Notes: generated by a model not told the origin, from the letters alone. Counted from the stretch's first letter, positions 41,048 to 47,074 are shown. The stretch is DNA of 47,203 bases from Candidatus Enterococcus murrayae (GCF_017315985.1 NZ_JAFLVR010000042.1:1-47203); one strand, 5' to 3'. Numbers and translations are program-made.

Positions 41048-41325
41048 GAATGTTTACAAATGACACAGATTTAATCTATTTAGGAGTTCGTCAAGGAATG
41101 AGTAAAGCAGGACACCCCTACCAAGTATTAATTGTTGCTGATCCTGCAAAATATGAGAATTTTGAGTATTTTATTGGTGACGGTATCCAATTACCACCGC
41201 TAGAGGTAAATGAAAAAGTAGTAATTACCTTACAAATGACAAAACGTGGTTTTAACAATGTTCCACAGCTCATGGGGGTACACAAATGGACGGAAGCGAA
41301 ACATCAGCAACCTCAGAAAGCCTAG
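41044..41325 (+). CDS. Small gV-like protein 2, paralogue of its upstream neighbour
   Basis: This 93-residue protein carries the same core as the preceding one: EYFIGDGIQLP...EKVVITLQMTKRGFNNVP. The shared F-[VI], [IL]P, EK[IV][IV], T-x-RG and VP positions show an ancient duplication. One copy may be the ssDNA-binding protein and the other a modified version, or the two may act as a heterodimer. It overlaps the next gene by 40 bases, which is tight packing typical of small phages. Confidence 0.65.
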   Translation: MRMFTNDTDLIYLGVRQGMSKAGHPYQVLIVADPAKYENFEYFIGDGIQLPPLEVNEKVVITLQMTKRGFNNVPQLMGVHKWTEAKHQQPQKA

Positions 41326-41828
41326 ACAACGAGATTCTAAATGAGCTAAAAACCTTGAACAAAAATGCATATGAATTATTTTCCTTAATTAAAGCTCGTG
41401 AAGATGATCGTTTAAAGGATAAAGAAGCACAAGCCACAAAAGATTCCGAGCAAGTCACCTTAGATTCCGAGCAGGCTGTTAAAACGGCTGAGTCCCTAGA
41501 AGAAAATCGAGCTCAACAGGAAGCGGATAAGCTTCTTGAGAAGCAAAGACATGAAGAATTGGTCAAAGAGTTGAAAAAGACCAATGAAGCAGTAACGAAG
41601 TTAGAAACGTCGGAATCAGAGGAAGATGTTTTAACAGAGATTAAATCTGTAAATGAAAACCTTCAGACTATGATTGGATATCAAGACGATACTGTATTGT
41701 TTCAAGAAAACTCTTTTTCGCTTGGAACGCTAGCGTTCGCTGGATTTATCTTGTGCATTGGCGCCTATGCATTGTTAATATTTGGCCGCTTTATAAGTTC
41801 CAAGATAACAAATAAAATATTCAGATAA
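41286..41828 (+). CDS. Phage membrane protein with coiled-coil domain
   Basis: This 180-residue protein is very acidic and helical from residue 10 to 135, with repeated DSEQ units (KDSEQVTLDSEQAVKTAESL). One membrane segment (about 147-168, LAFAGFILCIGAYALLIFG) and a short basic tail follow. This topology leaves the coiled coil on one side of the membrane. In position it matches the small minor-coat genes between gV and gVIII of Ff phages but is much larger. GGGGG precedes the ATG. The role is unknown; a virion-tip or assembly part is possible. Confidence 0.7.
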   Translation: MDGSETSATSESLDNEILNELKTLNKNAYELFSLIKAREDDRLKDKEAQATKDSEQVTLDSEQAVKTAESLEENRAQQEADKLLEKQRHEELVKELKKTNEAVTKLETSESEEDVLTEIKSVNENLQTMIGYQDDTVLFQENSFSLGTLAFAGFILCIGAYALLIFGRFISSKITNKIFR

Positions 41829-41848
41829 AAAATAGAGGAGGATTTTCA

Positions 41849-42052
41849 ATGAATTATCTCGTTGTTGGTTCTACAATGCCAGCATTTCCAACGATTGATT
41901 TGAGTGATCAAATTAATTGGTTTGTTAATGGAGTAACAGGAATTATGTCTAGTAATGCTGGAGCGATTATTGTGGCGGGTGTAGTTATTGCCGCGTTTGG
42001 TGGGGCAATTTTCTTCGTTCGAAGATTTGCGAAAAAAGCTGTAAAAGGTTAA
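41849..42052 (+). CDS. Major coat protein, pVIII-like
   Basis: This 67-residue protein has the three-part pVIII layout: an acidic/amphipathic N-terminal part (IDLSDQINWFVNGV), a hydrophobic helix (AGAIIVAGVVIAAFGGAIFFV) and a basic C-terminus (RRFAKKAVKG) that would contact the DNA inside the virion. There is no positively charged leader, so it may insert without signal cleavage, as Pf3 coat does. It has the strongest ribosome site of the element (GAGGAGG) and is followed at once by a strong terminator, as gene VIII is in Ff. Both fit high expression. Confidence 0.88.
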   Translation: MNYLVVGSTMPAFPTIDLSDQINWFVNGVTGIMSSNAGAIIVAGVVIAAFGGAIFFVRRFAKKAVKG

Positions 42053-42058
42053 ATGTTA

Positions 42059-42091
42059 AAGGCTAGGCTTATCATAGCCTAGTCTTTTTTT
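42059..42091 (+). terminator. Terminator after the major coat gene
   Basis: GGCTAGGCT and ATAGCCTAGTC pair around a short loop and are followed by seven T. Its position directly after gene VIII mirrors the central terminator of Ff phages. Confidence 0.85.
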
Positions 42092-42109
42092 ATGAAAGGA
42101 AGGAAAGAT

Positions 42110-42385
42110 ATGACAATAAAAAAAGTCATTAAAGTAATCGGTACAGTTTTTTTATTCTTTATCTTAGCAGTTCTAGTCTACGTGTTTACGCCGATTCTAG
42201 CTCTGCTGATGGTATCACTACAATCAATGACAGCGGTTCTGATAGATTTAGCGATTCTATTAGCGTTTCTAGCGATAATCAAGTTGCTAATTCAAGTGAT
42301 AACAGGGAAAAAGATCAAGATACCAACGATTCAGTTCCTGAAAAACAAGATACCACAAATGAAGAAAAAGACTCAATCGGAATAG
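42110..42385 (+). CDS. Signal-peptide/membrane frame preceding the adhesin
   Basis: The zero frame from ATG 42110 (AAAGGAAGG 6 bases upstream) gives 91 residues with a basic start (MTIKKVIKVIG), two hydrophobic helices and a lysine-rich end. It might be a genuine small membrane protein. After codon 15, however, the codons are rich in CTA, ATA and GCG, unlike the neighbours. The overlapping -1 frame is Ser/Asp-rich with typical codons. More likely only the first 15 codons matter and supply the signal peptide of the pIII-like protein after a -1 shift at 42147-42154. Confidence 0.55.
   Translation: MTIKKVIKVIGTVFLFFILAVLVYVFTPILALLMVSLQSMTAVLIDLAILLAFLAIIKLLIQVITGKKIKIPTIQFLKNKIPQMKKKTQSE
42147..42154 (+). 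other. T TTT TTA heptamer, candidate -1 frameshift site
   Basis: Seven T and an A lie in exactly the phase T_TTT_TTA, the pattern used for -1 ribosomal slippage. Eleven bases later AGCAG...CTAG and CTAG..CTGCT can form a stem (42166 to about 42210). After the shift the frame runs ILYLSSSSLRVYA-DSSSADG, completing a signal peptide with a cut after VYA, and continues without a stop to 44208. Confidence 0.6.
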
Positions 42386-42444
42386 TAGCATTTGCTGATA
42401 CTGTAAACGATCGTTTAACCAATCTGGAATCAAAATTAAATCTA
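42154..42444 (+). other. N-terminal extension of the pIII-like frame without its own start codon
   Basis: The frame of the adhesin gene is open back to 42133 but contains no ATG, GTG or TTG before the TTG at 42445, and that TTG has no ribosome site. The stretch encodes a Ser/Asp/Asn-rich linker (for example INDSGSDRFSDSISVSSDN) with ordinary codon use, so it is probably translated. Confidence 0.65.
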
Positions 42445-44208
42445 TTGAAGTCTGATTTTAATTTACTGATTTTAAAGGTTGATGCTAACAAGAGATCAGC
42501 GACAGATGGGATTAACCATGCGAATGATCGAATTGATCGGATTAATTCACGTTTAAGTACCACTGAAATAATTCAGAATTTAGTATTAGAACGGACAAAT
42601 GAATTATATCGATTGCATAATACACAACAGACTTCTCTTGATAGTCACAGTGCAAATATAAAACAGATATACGGTTTAATAAATGATCAGGGCGCTGTGC
42701 TTGGCAGACATACTAATTCAATCAATCAACTGTATCAATTAAGAAATGAACACCAAGCAATTCTGGAACGTCATTCGGAATCATTAAATTCTGCTGGTCT
42801 AAAAATTAGTGAATTGTACCGTTTGAATGATGATCAGGGCGTTGTACTTGGCAAACATACTAATTCGATTAATCAACTGTATCAATTAAGAAATGAACAC
42901 CAAGCAATTCTGGAACGTCATTCGGAATCATTAAATTCTGCTGGTTCAAAAATAAGTGAATTGTATCAACTCCATAATTTGCAACAGGGATCACTTGATT
43001 CGCATTCTAAACTTATAAATAGTCACACTGAAAAATTGAATACAAATCAGGCTCAAATTTCCCAGTTATATCAGCTTCACAATACCCAACAGGATTCGCT
43101 TGATTCTCATTCTGCATTATTAACAGGTCATTCAGCTAGTATTTTACAGCTATATCAGCTTCATAATGCCCAACAGGAATCTATTGATAAGTTAAAAGCA
43201 GAACTTTTAGGAGTGGTCGCTGCGATAGTGAAAGCTAGTAGCGATAATGTCGGCTTATGGGACGCTGAACACTATGACGGTGGTTCAATTAGCGAGAAAG
43301 ACGGAAAAGCAGTAAGACTGTTTAAAAATCAATTTCAAGAGTCAAGATCGCATTTTGCTTTAATCATGAAACATTATTTTGATATGAACGATAAAGAGAG
43401 TGCTATTTATCGTCTCAGATATTCAATTGTGGCTGGTTTTGAAGAAACTAAGGAGTTAATGACTGAATGGTTTGTAATCTTCTTAGAAAGCCAAAATACG
43501 ACAAATAAGCTATTGAAAGTAGTTTCCGATTGGTTGCAAATGCAACATGGACAATTAGATACTATTCACAATGATCTAGTTTATCTCTTGTCGTCACAAA
43601 ATGTGATTAATACAAATTTGAGCACAATTATTAGATATCTAGCTTTGCAGGAAGAACATTTTAAAACAGTTGAACTGTATGCCCAATTTATTATCTCATG
43701 GTTAGCTGATATCTATGAAAAGATTGGAACTGAAGATAGCAGTGGTTGGATTAGGGAATTAATTCAAACTATTGGCAGCATTCTTGAAACGGCAATTAAA
43801 ACTTTAGGAAGTGTTTTGGAAACTGCAATCAATGAAGTTACTAGGGCTTTGAAGGAAGTCTTATCTTTCCTTGAAAATTTATTAGACAAAATAATTCATT
43901 TGATAGTTCCTGAAAATTTAGATTTCATGCAAAAAAAGTTTGATTCAACAGGAGAAACTATAAAATCAAAATTTCCATTTATTTTTGGTTGGATTGATAG
44001 TTTTAAGAGTTTGTTTGGTGGTCAAGCAAAAGTTGAAGACCAAAACTTTGATTTAAACGGCATGTTTGAAGGAGAAGTAAAATTGCCTTTTTCAAAGTTA
44101 AACGATTTTGCACCTTATATCAGAGGTTTTGTCACTGGATTTGTCTTACTAGGCTTCTTAATTGACATGTATCATTGGTTTCATTCTAGGGGCGAGGTGA
44201 TCGAATGA
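42445..44208 (+). CDS. pIII-like minor coat protein/adhesin with repeats and C-terminal anchor
   Basis: These 587 residues are the minimum frame. With the frameshifted N-terminus it is about 699. Residues 50-245 are a repeated coiled-coil rod built on the unit QLYQLHNTQQ-SLDSHS. It includes two nearly identical 49-residue copies. A helical middle region and an amphipathic stretch (ILETAIKTLGSVLETAINEV) follow, and one membrane helix near the end (GFVTGFVLLGFLIDMYHWF) with a short tail. Signal peptide, exposed adhesive domain and C-terminal anchor are the pIII plan, and the gene sits where gene III does. The host receptor is unknown. It overlaps the next gene by four bases. Confidence 0.78.
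   Translation: MKSDFNLLILKVDANKRSATDGINHANDRIDRINSRLSTTEIIQNLVLERTNELYRLHNTQQTSLDSHSANIKQIYGLINDQGAVLGRHTNSINQLYQLRNEHQAILERHSESLNSAGLKISELYRLNDDQGVVLGKHTNSINQLYQLRNEHQAILERHSESLNSAGSKISELYQLHNLQQGSLDSHSKLINSHTEKLNTNQAQISQLYQLHNTQQDSLDSHSALLTGHSASILQLYQLHNAQQESIDKLKAELLGVVAAIVKASSDNVGLWDAEHYDGGSISEKDGKAVRLFKNQFQESRSHFALIMKHYFDMNDKESAIYRLRYSIVAGFEETKELMTEWFVIFLESQNTTNKLLKVVSDWLQMQHGQLDTIHNDLVYLLSSQNVINTNLSTIIRYLALQEEHFKTVELYAQFIISWLADIYEKIGTEDSSGWIRELIQTIGSILETAIKTLGSVLETAINEVTRALKEVLSFLENLLDKIIHLIVPENLDFMQKKFDSTGETIKSKFPFIFGWIDSFKSLFGGQAKVEDQNFDLNGMFEGEVKLPFSKLNDFAPYIRGFVTGFVLLGFLIDMYHWFHSRGEVIE
42680..42973 (+). repeat. Two near-identical 147-bp tandem repeats in the adhesin gene
   Basis: The unit starting near 42680 recurs 147 bp (49 codons) later. 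Between 42701 and 42800 and between 42848 and 42947 nearly every base agrees, including silent sites. Shorter related units (LYQLHN-type, 18-21 codons) continue to about 43190. Such recent duplications can expand or contract by recombination and change rod length. Confidence 0.85.
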
Positions 44209-44456
44209 TAATAGAGTTATTGTTTGATCTACTTTTCGGTGTCATTGATTTCATTATAGGATTGATACCGTCATTCGATTTCGATTTTAATCTTGGTTAC
44301 ATTGGCGAGTTAGGGAAATTTTTCAGATATATAGATATTTTGATCGACGTAAAAGTGATTTTAATGATAATTTCAGTAGTTGTCATTCGAGATAATTTCG
44401 TATTCTTAAAAAATATTTTTATGGCGATAGTTAAAAAAATTCCCTTTATAAATTAA
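44205..44456 (+). CDS. pVI-like small membrane protein
   Basis: This 83-residue hydrophobic protein has two to three helices (LLFDLLFGVIDFIIGLIPSF; VKVILMIISVVVI) and a basic end (VKKIPF). It overlaps the adhesin stop by ATGA, so translation is coupled. A small multi-helix protein directly after gene III is gene VI in Ff phages, where it caps the virion end with pIII. Sequence similarity was not checked, so the assignment is by position and topology. Confidence 0.7.
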   Translation: MIIELLFDLLFGVIDFIIGLIPSFDFDFNLGYIGELGKFFRYIDILIDVKVILMIISVVVIRDNFVFLKNIFMAIVKKIPFIN

Positions 44457-44460
44457 GCAG

Positions 44461-44494
44461 GAGCTGAGGCTCGCGGACGCGCGAGTGTCAGCTC
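44461..44494 (+). other. GC-rich 34-nt hairpin, candidate packaging signal
   Basis: GAGCTGA pairs with TCAGCTC, then one G-G mismatch, then GCTCGCG with CGCGAGT (one G-T pair), around a GACG loop. It stands out in very AT-rich surroundings and no T-run follows, so it is not a standard terminator. Filamentous phages mark the leading end of the ssDNA with such a long hairpin. Confidence 0.5.
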
Positions 44495-44555
44495 GCTTAT
44501 TTAAAAGTATATTTAAACTCTGCCAAAAAAAGTTTTTTAAGGGAGGTATTATTCG

Positions 44556-45272
44556 ATGAAATTACTAAAATTCATTAAATGGAAGTTCATTGATCTATAT
44601 AGATATTATCAATTACTAAAAGAAGGAAAAAAGCCTTTCAACGAGTATGGATTAAGGCTGTATTCTGGCGTACAAGGGTCTGGGAAAACTATGTCAATGG
44701 TTAAAGATTTGATTAATTATAGAGAACAATATTCGAAGCTATTGATTGCTACAAATTTTGGATATAAAGACGAAGATTTTGCATTAACTAGCTTAGCTGA
44801 ATTGCCTACGATCGCCAAAATAGCTCGTGAAAATGGGTATTGTGGTGTAGTGATCGGATGGGATGAAATTCAAAACGATTTTGATAATCAAACGAGATCA
44901 TTCCCGATCACAATTTTACGAACGATTACGCAACAGCGTAAACAAGGAATAAAAATACTAGCAACTAGCCAAGTTTTCACGAGGGTTGCAAAAGCTATTA
45001 GGGAGCAAACGTTTGAAGTTGTATCCTGTAAAACAGTTTGGGGACGTTGGACTTTTGAAAGATACTATGACCCAATTGAGTATGAGTATTTTATTGCTAA
45101 TCCTGATAAGAAAAATAAAATGATTTGCTGGAGAAAAAAGAATTTTATTCAAACCGATGAAATTCGAGAATCATATGATAGTTATGCTGTGATCGATTCT
45201 TTAGATACCCGTGTAGAAGAAGATGAAAAGGTAATACAAGCCTTTTTCAATCGTTCGGAAATTTCACAGTAA
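44556..45272 (+). CDS. Zot/pI-type assembly ATPase
   Basis: This 238-residue P-loop protein has Walker A GVQGSGKTMS near residue 38, Walker B VVIGWDEIQNDF and a sensor-like segment ILATSQVFTRVAKAIRE. It is the Zot-domain assembly motor (gpI) that drives extrusion of filamentous phage. It lacks the C-terminal membrane helix and periplasmic part of Gram-negative gpI, and no secretin gene is found, as expected for a host with one membrane. The first 30 residues are basic and may touch the membrane. AAGGGAGG precedes the ATG. It is not a toxin. Confidence 0.87.
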   Translation: MKLLKFIKWKFIDLYRYYQLLKEGKKPFNEYGLRLYSGVQGSGKTMSMVKDLINYREQYSKLLIATNFGYKDEDFALTSLAELPTIAKIARENGYCGVVIGWDEIQNDFDNQTRSFPITILRTITQQRKQGIKILATSQVFTRVAKAIREQTFEVVSCKTVWGRWTFERYYDPIEYEYFIANPDKKNKMICWRKKNFIQTDEIRESYDSYAVIDSLDTRVEEDEKVIQAFFNRSEISQ

Positions 45273-45374
45273 ACCTTGTGAGATCTTCTTTCTTTCAACT
45301 GGTTAAATTATTAATAATACGAACAAAATTTAATCCAGGTAATAGAATTCGTTCGCTTTTAGGAGGGTTAAGTA

Positions 45375-45458
45375 ATGCAATTTTATGAATTTTGTTGCTA
45401 TTGGACGGTTGTAATGATTATGGTGATCGCAGGCGTAGCAATCTATGAAAAACGATAA
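45375..45458 (+). CDS. 27-residue membrane peptide, pVII/pIX-like
   Basis: AGGAGGG lies 7 bases upstream of ATG 45375. The peptide is one hydrophobic helix (YWTVVMIMVIAGVAIYE) with a short N-terminus and ends EKR. Size and topology fit the tiny tip proteins pVII and pIX of Ff phages, though it lies after the ATPase gene rather than before gene VIII. Alternatively it is a membrane partner for the soluble ATPase. A terminator follows. Confidence 0.6.
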   Translation: MQFYEFCCYWTVVMIMVIAGVAIYEKR

Positions 45459-45472
45459 ATTCATGATTTGTC

Positions 45473-45502
45473 AAAATAAGGAGGGGCTTATCCTTATTTT
45501 TA
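45473..45502 (+). terminator. Terminator of the phage structural/assembly operon
   Basis: The perfect stem AAAATAAGGA with TCCTTATTTT has an 8-base loop and lies 15 bp after the 27-residue gene. Confidence 0.8.
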
Positions 45503-45510
45503 TGAATCAT

Positions 45511-45551
45511 CTACCGGAGACGCCGAGGTGGGGCGTTCAAACCTCGGTTTG
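45511..45551 (+). other. Overlapping inverted repeats, candidate rolling-circle origin
   Basis: CCGAGGT (45523) pairs with ACCTCGG (45541). ACGCC (45520) pairs with GGCGT (45532). CAAACC-TC-GGTTTG (45538-45551) is a third inverted repeat. The three compete for the same bases, in a GC-rich island. HUH Rep proteins nick in or beside such hairpins. The nick site cannot be placed by eye. Confidence 0.55.
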
Positions 45552-45663
45552 AAAATAACCTATATAATCTATAATTAATAAAAATAGTCATTAATGTCTT
45601 GTGTTTGATTTTTCTAGGTGCTACACTCTTACCTATAGTGGTGTTGTACTAGGAGGTGAGAAG

Positions 45664-45846
45664 TTGACTATTGCAAAAGATAAAGTAAGAAAAACTGTAA
45701 CATTTGATCCTGAAGTCTATGAATATCTTGGAAAGCGTGCAAAAGAACAAGAAAAACAGGTTAACGGTAAAGTATATATTGCCACCATTATTGATGAATT
45801 AGTTAGAAATGATATGAAAATTCGGAAAATTTTTGGAGGTCAATAA
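45664..45846 (+). CDS. Second ribbon-helix-helix protein, phage
   Basis: This 60-residue protein has VRKTVTFDPEVYEYLGKRAKEQ followed by a second helix (YIATIIDELVRND), the RHH pattern of small replication or copy-control repressors. The TTG at 45664 follows AGGAGGTGAG; the frame is open back to 45601 without a ribosome site. Its stop overlaps the next ATG by one base. Its place between the origin-like repeats and rep suggests control of rep transcription. Confidence 0.75.
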   Translation: MTIAKDKVRKTVTFDPEVYEYLGKRAKEQEKQVNGKVYIATIIDELVRNDMKIRKIFGGQ

Positions 45847-46079
45847 TGACGATTGTGGAAAGTGATTTACTTAAGGTTGGTTTTGCGTTAGAAGCTATTT
45901 TATTAATTACACTGATTTTAATTTTACAGTTTATCGTTACAAGTGGCAGGATAAGGAAAGATCCTTTTTCAAAAAAGGGCAAAAGTAAGTTTAGTTTATA
46001 CCTAGCAGCAATTCTTATTATAGTTGCTATGCTACTTGTTTTCTTAGGTGTTATTAAGGGTGCTACTTGGAGTTTTTAG
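45846..46079 (+). CDS. Phage two-helix membrane protein
   Basis: This 77-residue protein has helices at about 13-33 (ALEAILLITLILILQFIV) and 52-72 (LAAILIIVAMLLVFLGVI), joined by a basic loop (RIRKDPFSKKGKSKF) expected inside the cell. It overlaps the RHH stop by one base. It could be a minor coat or an assembly membrane anchor. There is no recognisable family. Confidence 0.65.
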   Translation: MTIVESDLLKVGFALEAILLITLILILQFIVTSGRIRKDPFSKKGKSKFSLYLAAILIIVAMLLVFLGVIKGATWSF

Positions 46080-46156
46080 GACTTTTCTTCTAACTTGATT
46101 GTAGCACGGAGTTAGAGTAAAAAAGTGGAATTAGACGCTTGGGAATGGGGTTTTAT

Positions 46157-47074
46157 ATGTATTATAAAATTATCCGTTCTGGTGACGTTTTAGAAGTCTA
46201 TGAAATGGACAACACACCTATTAATCCTTATGAACGTTTGACTGAAAAAAGGCGAGAACTTTTTGATTCGGTCTGCAATTTCATGGCAAATGGACAAAAT
46301 GAGCTTGCTCAGATGTTTATTGAAGAATTGCTAGACCTTGACCCAGCTCTTAACAAGGAAAAAAGAGAAATTGAAAGATTACAGCAAGGTATATCAGAAT
46401 ACGACAGAAAAGAAGCGCGGTTGGCTCAGACATTAAGAGACGCTAGAAACACGCTCAGAAGGCTTGCAATCAATAACTTCCCGAATAACAAAAGCACGTT
46501 TGTTACGTTAACCGTTGCAAAGAATTCGGACGATATTGATTACTATGATGAAAAAGTAAAGCAGTTCATTCGAAAACTTCGAAAGGACTACGGTAAATTG
46601 CATTACGTTGGAGTTAGAGAATTTCAAAAACGTGGTGCAATTCATTATCACTTGTTAATAAATTATCCATTTATCAAAGGCTTTTCTGAAACTGAAATCA
46701 GAAAAAGTGAAGTATATTTTAAAAATCACTATTGGAAACAAGGTTTTGTTGATCTTAAATCGATTGAGCATGTTGATAATGTCGGTGCGTATATATCTAA
46801 GTACATGACTAAAGATATGCAAGATAAACGTTTAATCGGTCGTAAAAGCTATTTATGTTCAAGAGGTTTAAAACGCTCGGAAGTCATTACTTTTGAGAAA
46901 GATGCTTTAATAAAGCAACATTACTGTTATTTAAAGGAACAAGGAATGTCTGAACCTGAGATAGATAAATTGTTATTAAATGAAGATGAATTTTTTTATT
47001 CTAGTTTACATAATATACATTATACCAAGTTACATTGGAATAATGTCAGTCTAAAACATTCAGTTTTAAACTGA
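46157..47074 (+). CDS. HUH rolling-circle replication initiator (Rep), integrated form
   Basis: This 305-residue protein has motif 1 STFVTLTVAK near residue 110, the HUH motif GAIHYHLLINYP near 155 and the tyrosine motif VGAYISKYMTKD near 207. These nick and join DNA for rolling-circle copying. ATG 46157 follows GGGAATGGGG; a TTG at 46139 has no site. The att core lies in codons 283-292 (SLHNIH at 47003-47020), so the last 17 residues (from YTKLHW) are encoded by flanking DNA. In the circular phage a different 37-residue tail would be used. The catalytic motifs are intact, so the protein may still be active in the prophage. Confidence 0.88.
   Translation: MYYKIIRSGDVLEVYEMDNTPINPYERLTEKRRELFDSVCNFMANGQNELAQMFIEELLDLDPALNKEKREIERLQQGISEYDRKEARLAQTLRDARNTLRRLAINNFPNNKSTFVTLTVAKNSDDIDYYDEKVKQFIRKLRKDYGKLHYVGVREFQKRGAIHYHLLINYPFIKGFSETEIRKSEVYFKNHYWKQGFVDLKSIEHVDNVGAYISKYMTKDMQDKRLIGRKSYLCSRGLKRSEVITFEKDALIKQHYCYLKEQGMSEPEIDKLLLNEDEFFYSSLHNIHYTKLHWNNVSLKHSVLN
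47003..47030 (-). other. Right att site: complete dif site
   Basis: On the minus strand it reads XerC arm ACTTGGTATAA, centre TGTATA and XerD arm TTATGTAAACT. The B. subtilis dif I remember has ACTTCCTAGAA, TATATA and TTATGTAAACT, so 24 of 28 positions agree, with a perfect XerD arm. It is the expected product of phage integration that rebuilds a full dif, and places the window in the replication-terminus region. Confidence 0.87.

Larger units (their letters stand above)
45273..45663. other. Phage main intergenic region
   Basis: This contains the 27-residue gene, its terminator, the origin-like repeats and TA-rich promoter-like sequence (TATATAAT near 45561; TATAGT near 45635). This is the largest gap among phage genes and the natural place for the replication origin. 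Confidence 0.6.
40301..47020 (+). mobile_element. Filamentous (inovirus-like) prophage integrated at dif
   Basis: The 6.72-kb unit lies between two identical 18-bp att cores. It encodes Rep (HUH), two gV-like proteins, a pVIII-like coat, a pIII-like adhesin, a pVI-like protein, a Zot/pI-type ATPase and two ribbon-helix-helix regulators, all on one strand. Gene order V-VIII-III-VI-I matches Ff phages. No integrase, tail, capsid or secretin gene is present. No phage particles can be shown from sequence. Confidence 0.88.

Noticed and set aside
42600-43190. Regular repeats that might be read as a CRISPR array
   Set aside because: The units are in-frame coding repeats of unequal length (18-49 codons) inside one long ORF. 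There are no constant-length repeats with unique spacers and no cas genes nearby.
44556-45272. Zonula occludens toxin
   Set aside because: Only the phage assembly ATPase domain is present. The C-terminal region linked to toxin activity is absent and the context is virion assembly.
46157-47074. Rep of an integrated rolling-circle plasmid
   Set aside because: The unit also carries coat, adhesin and Zot-type genes in inovirus order and has no plasmid mobilisation or resistance gene.
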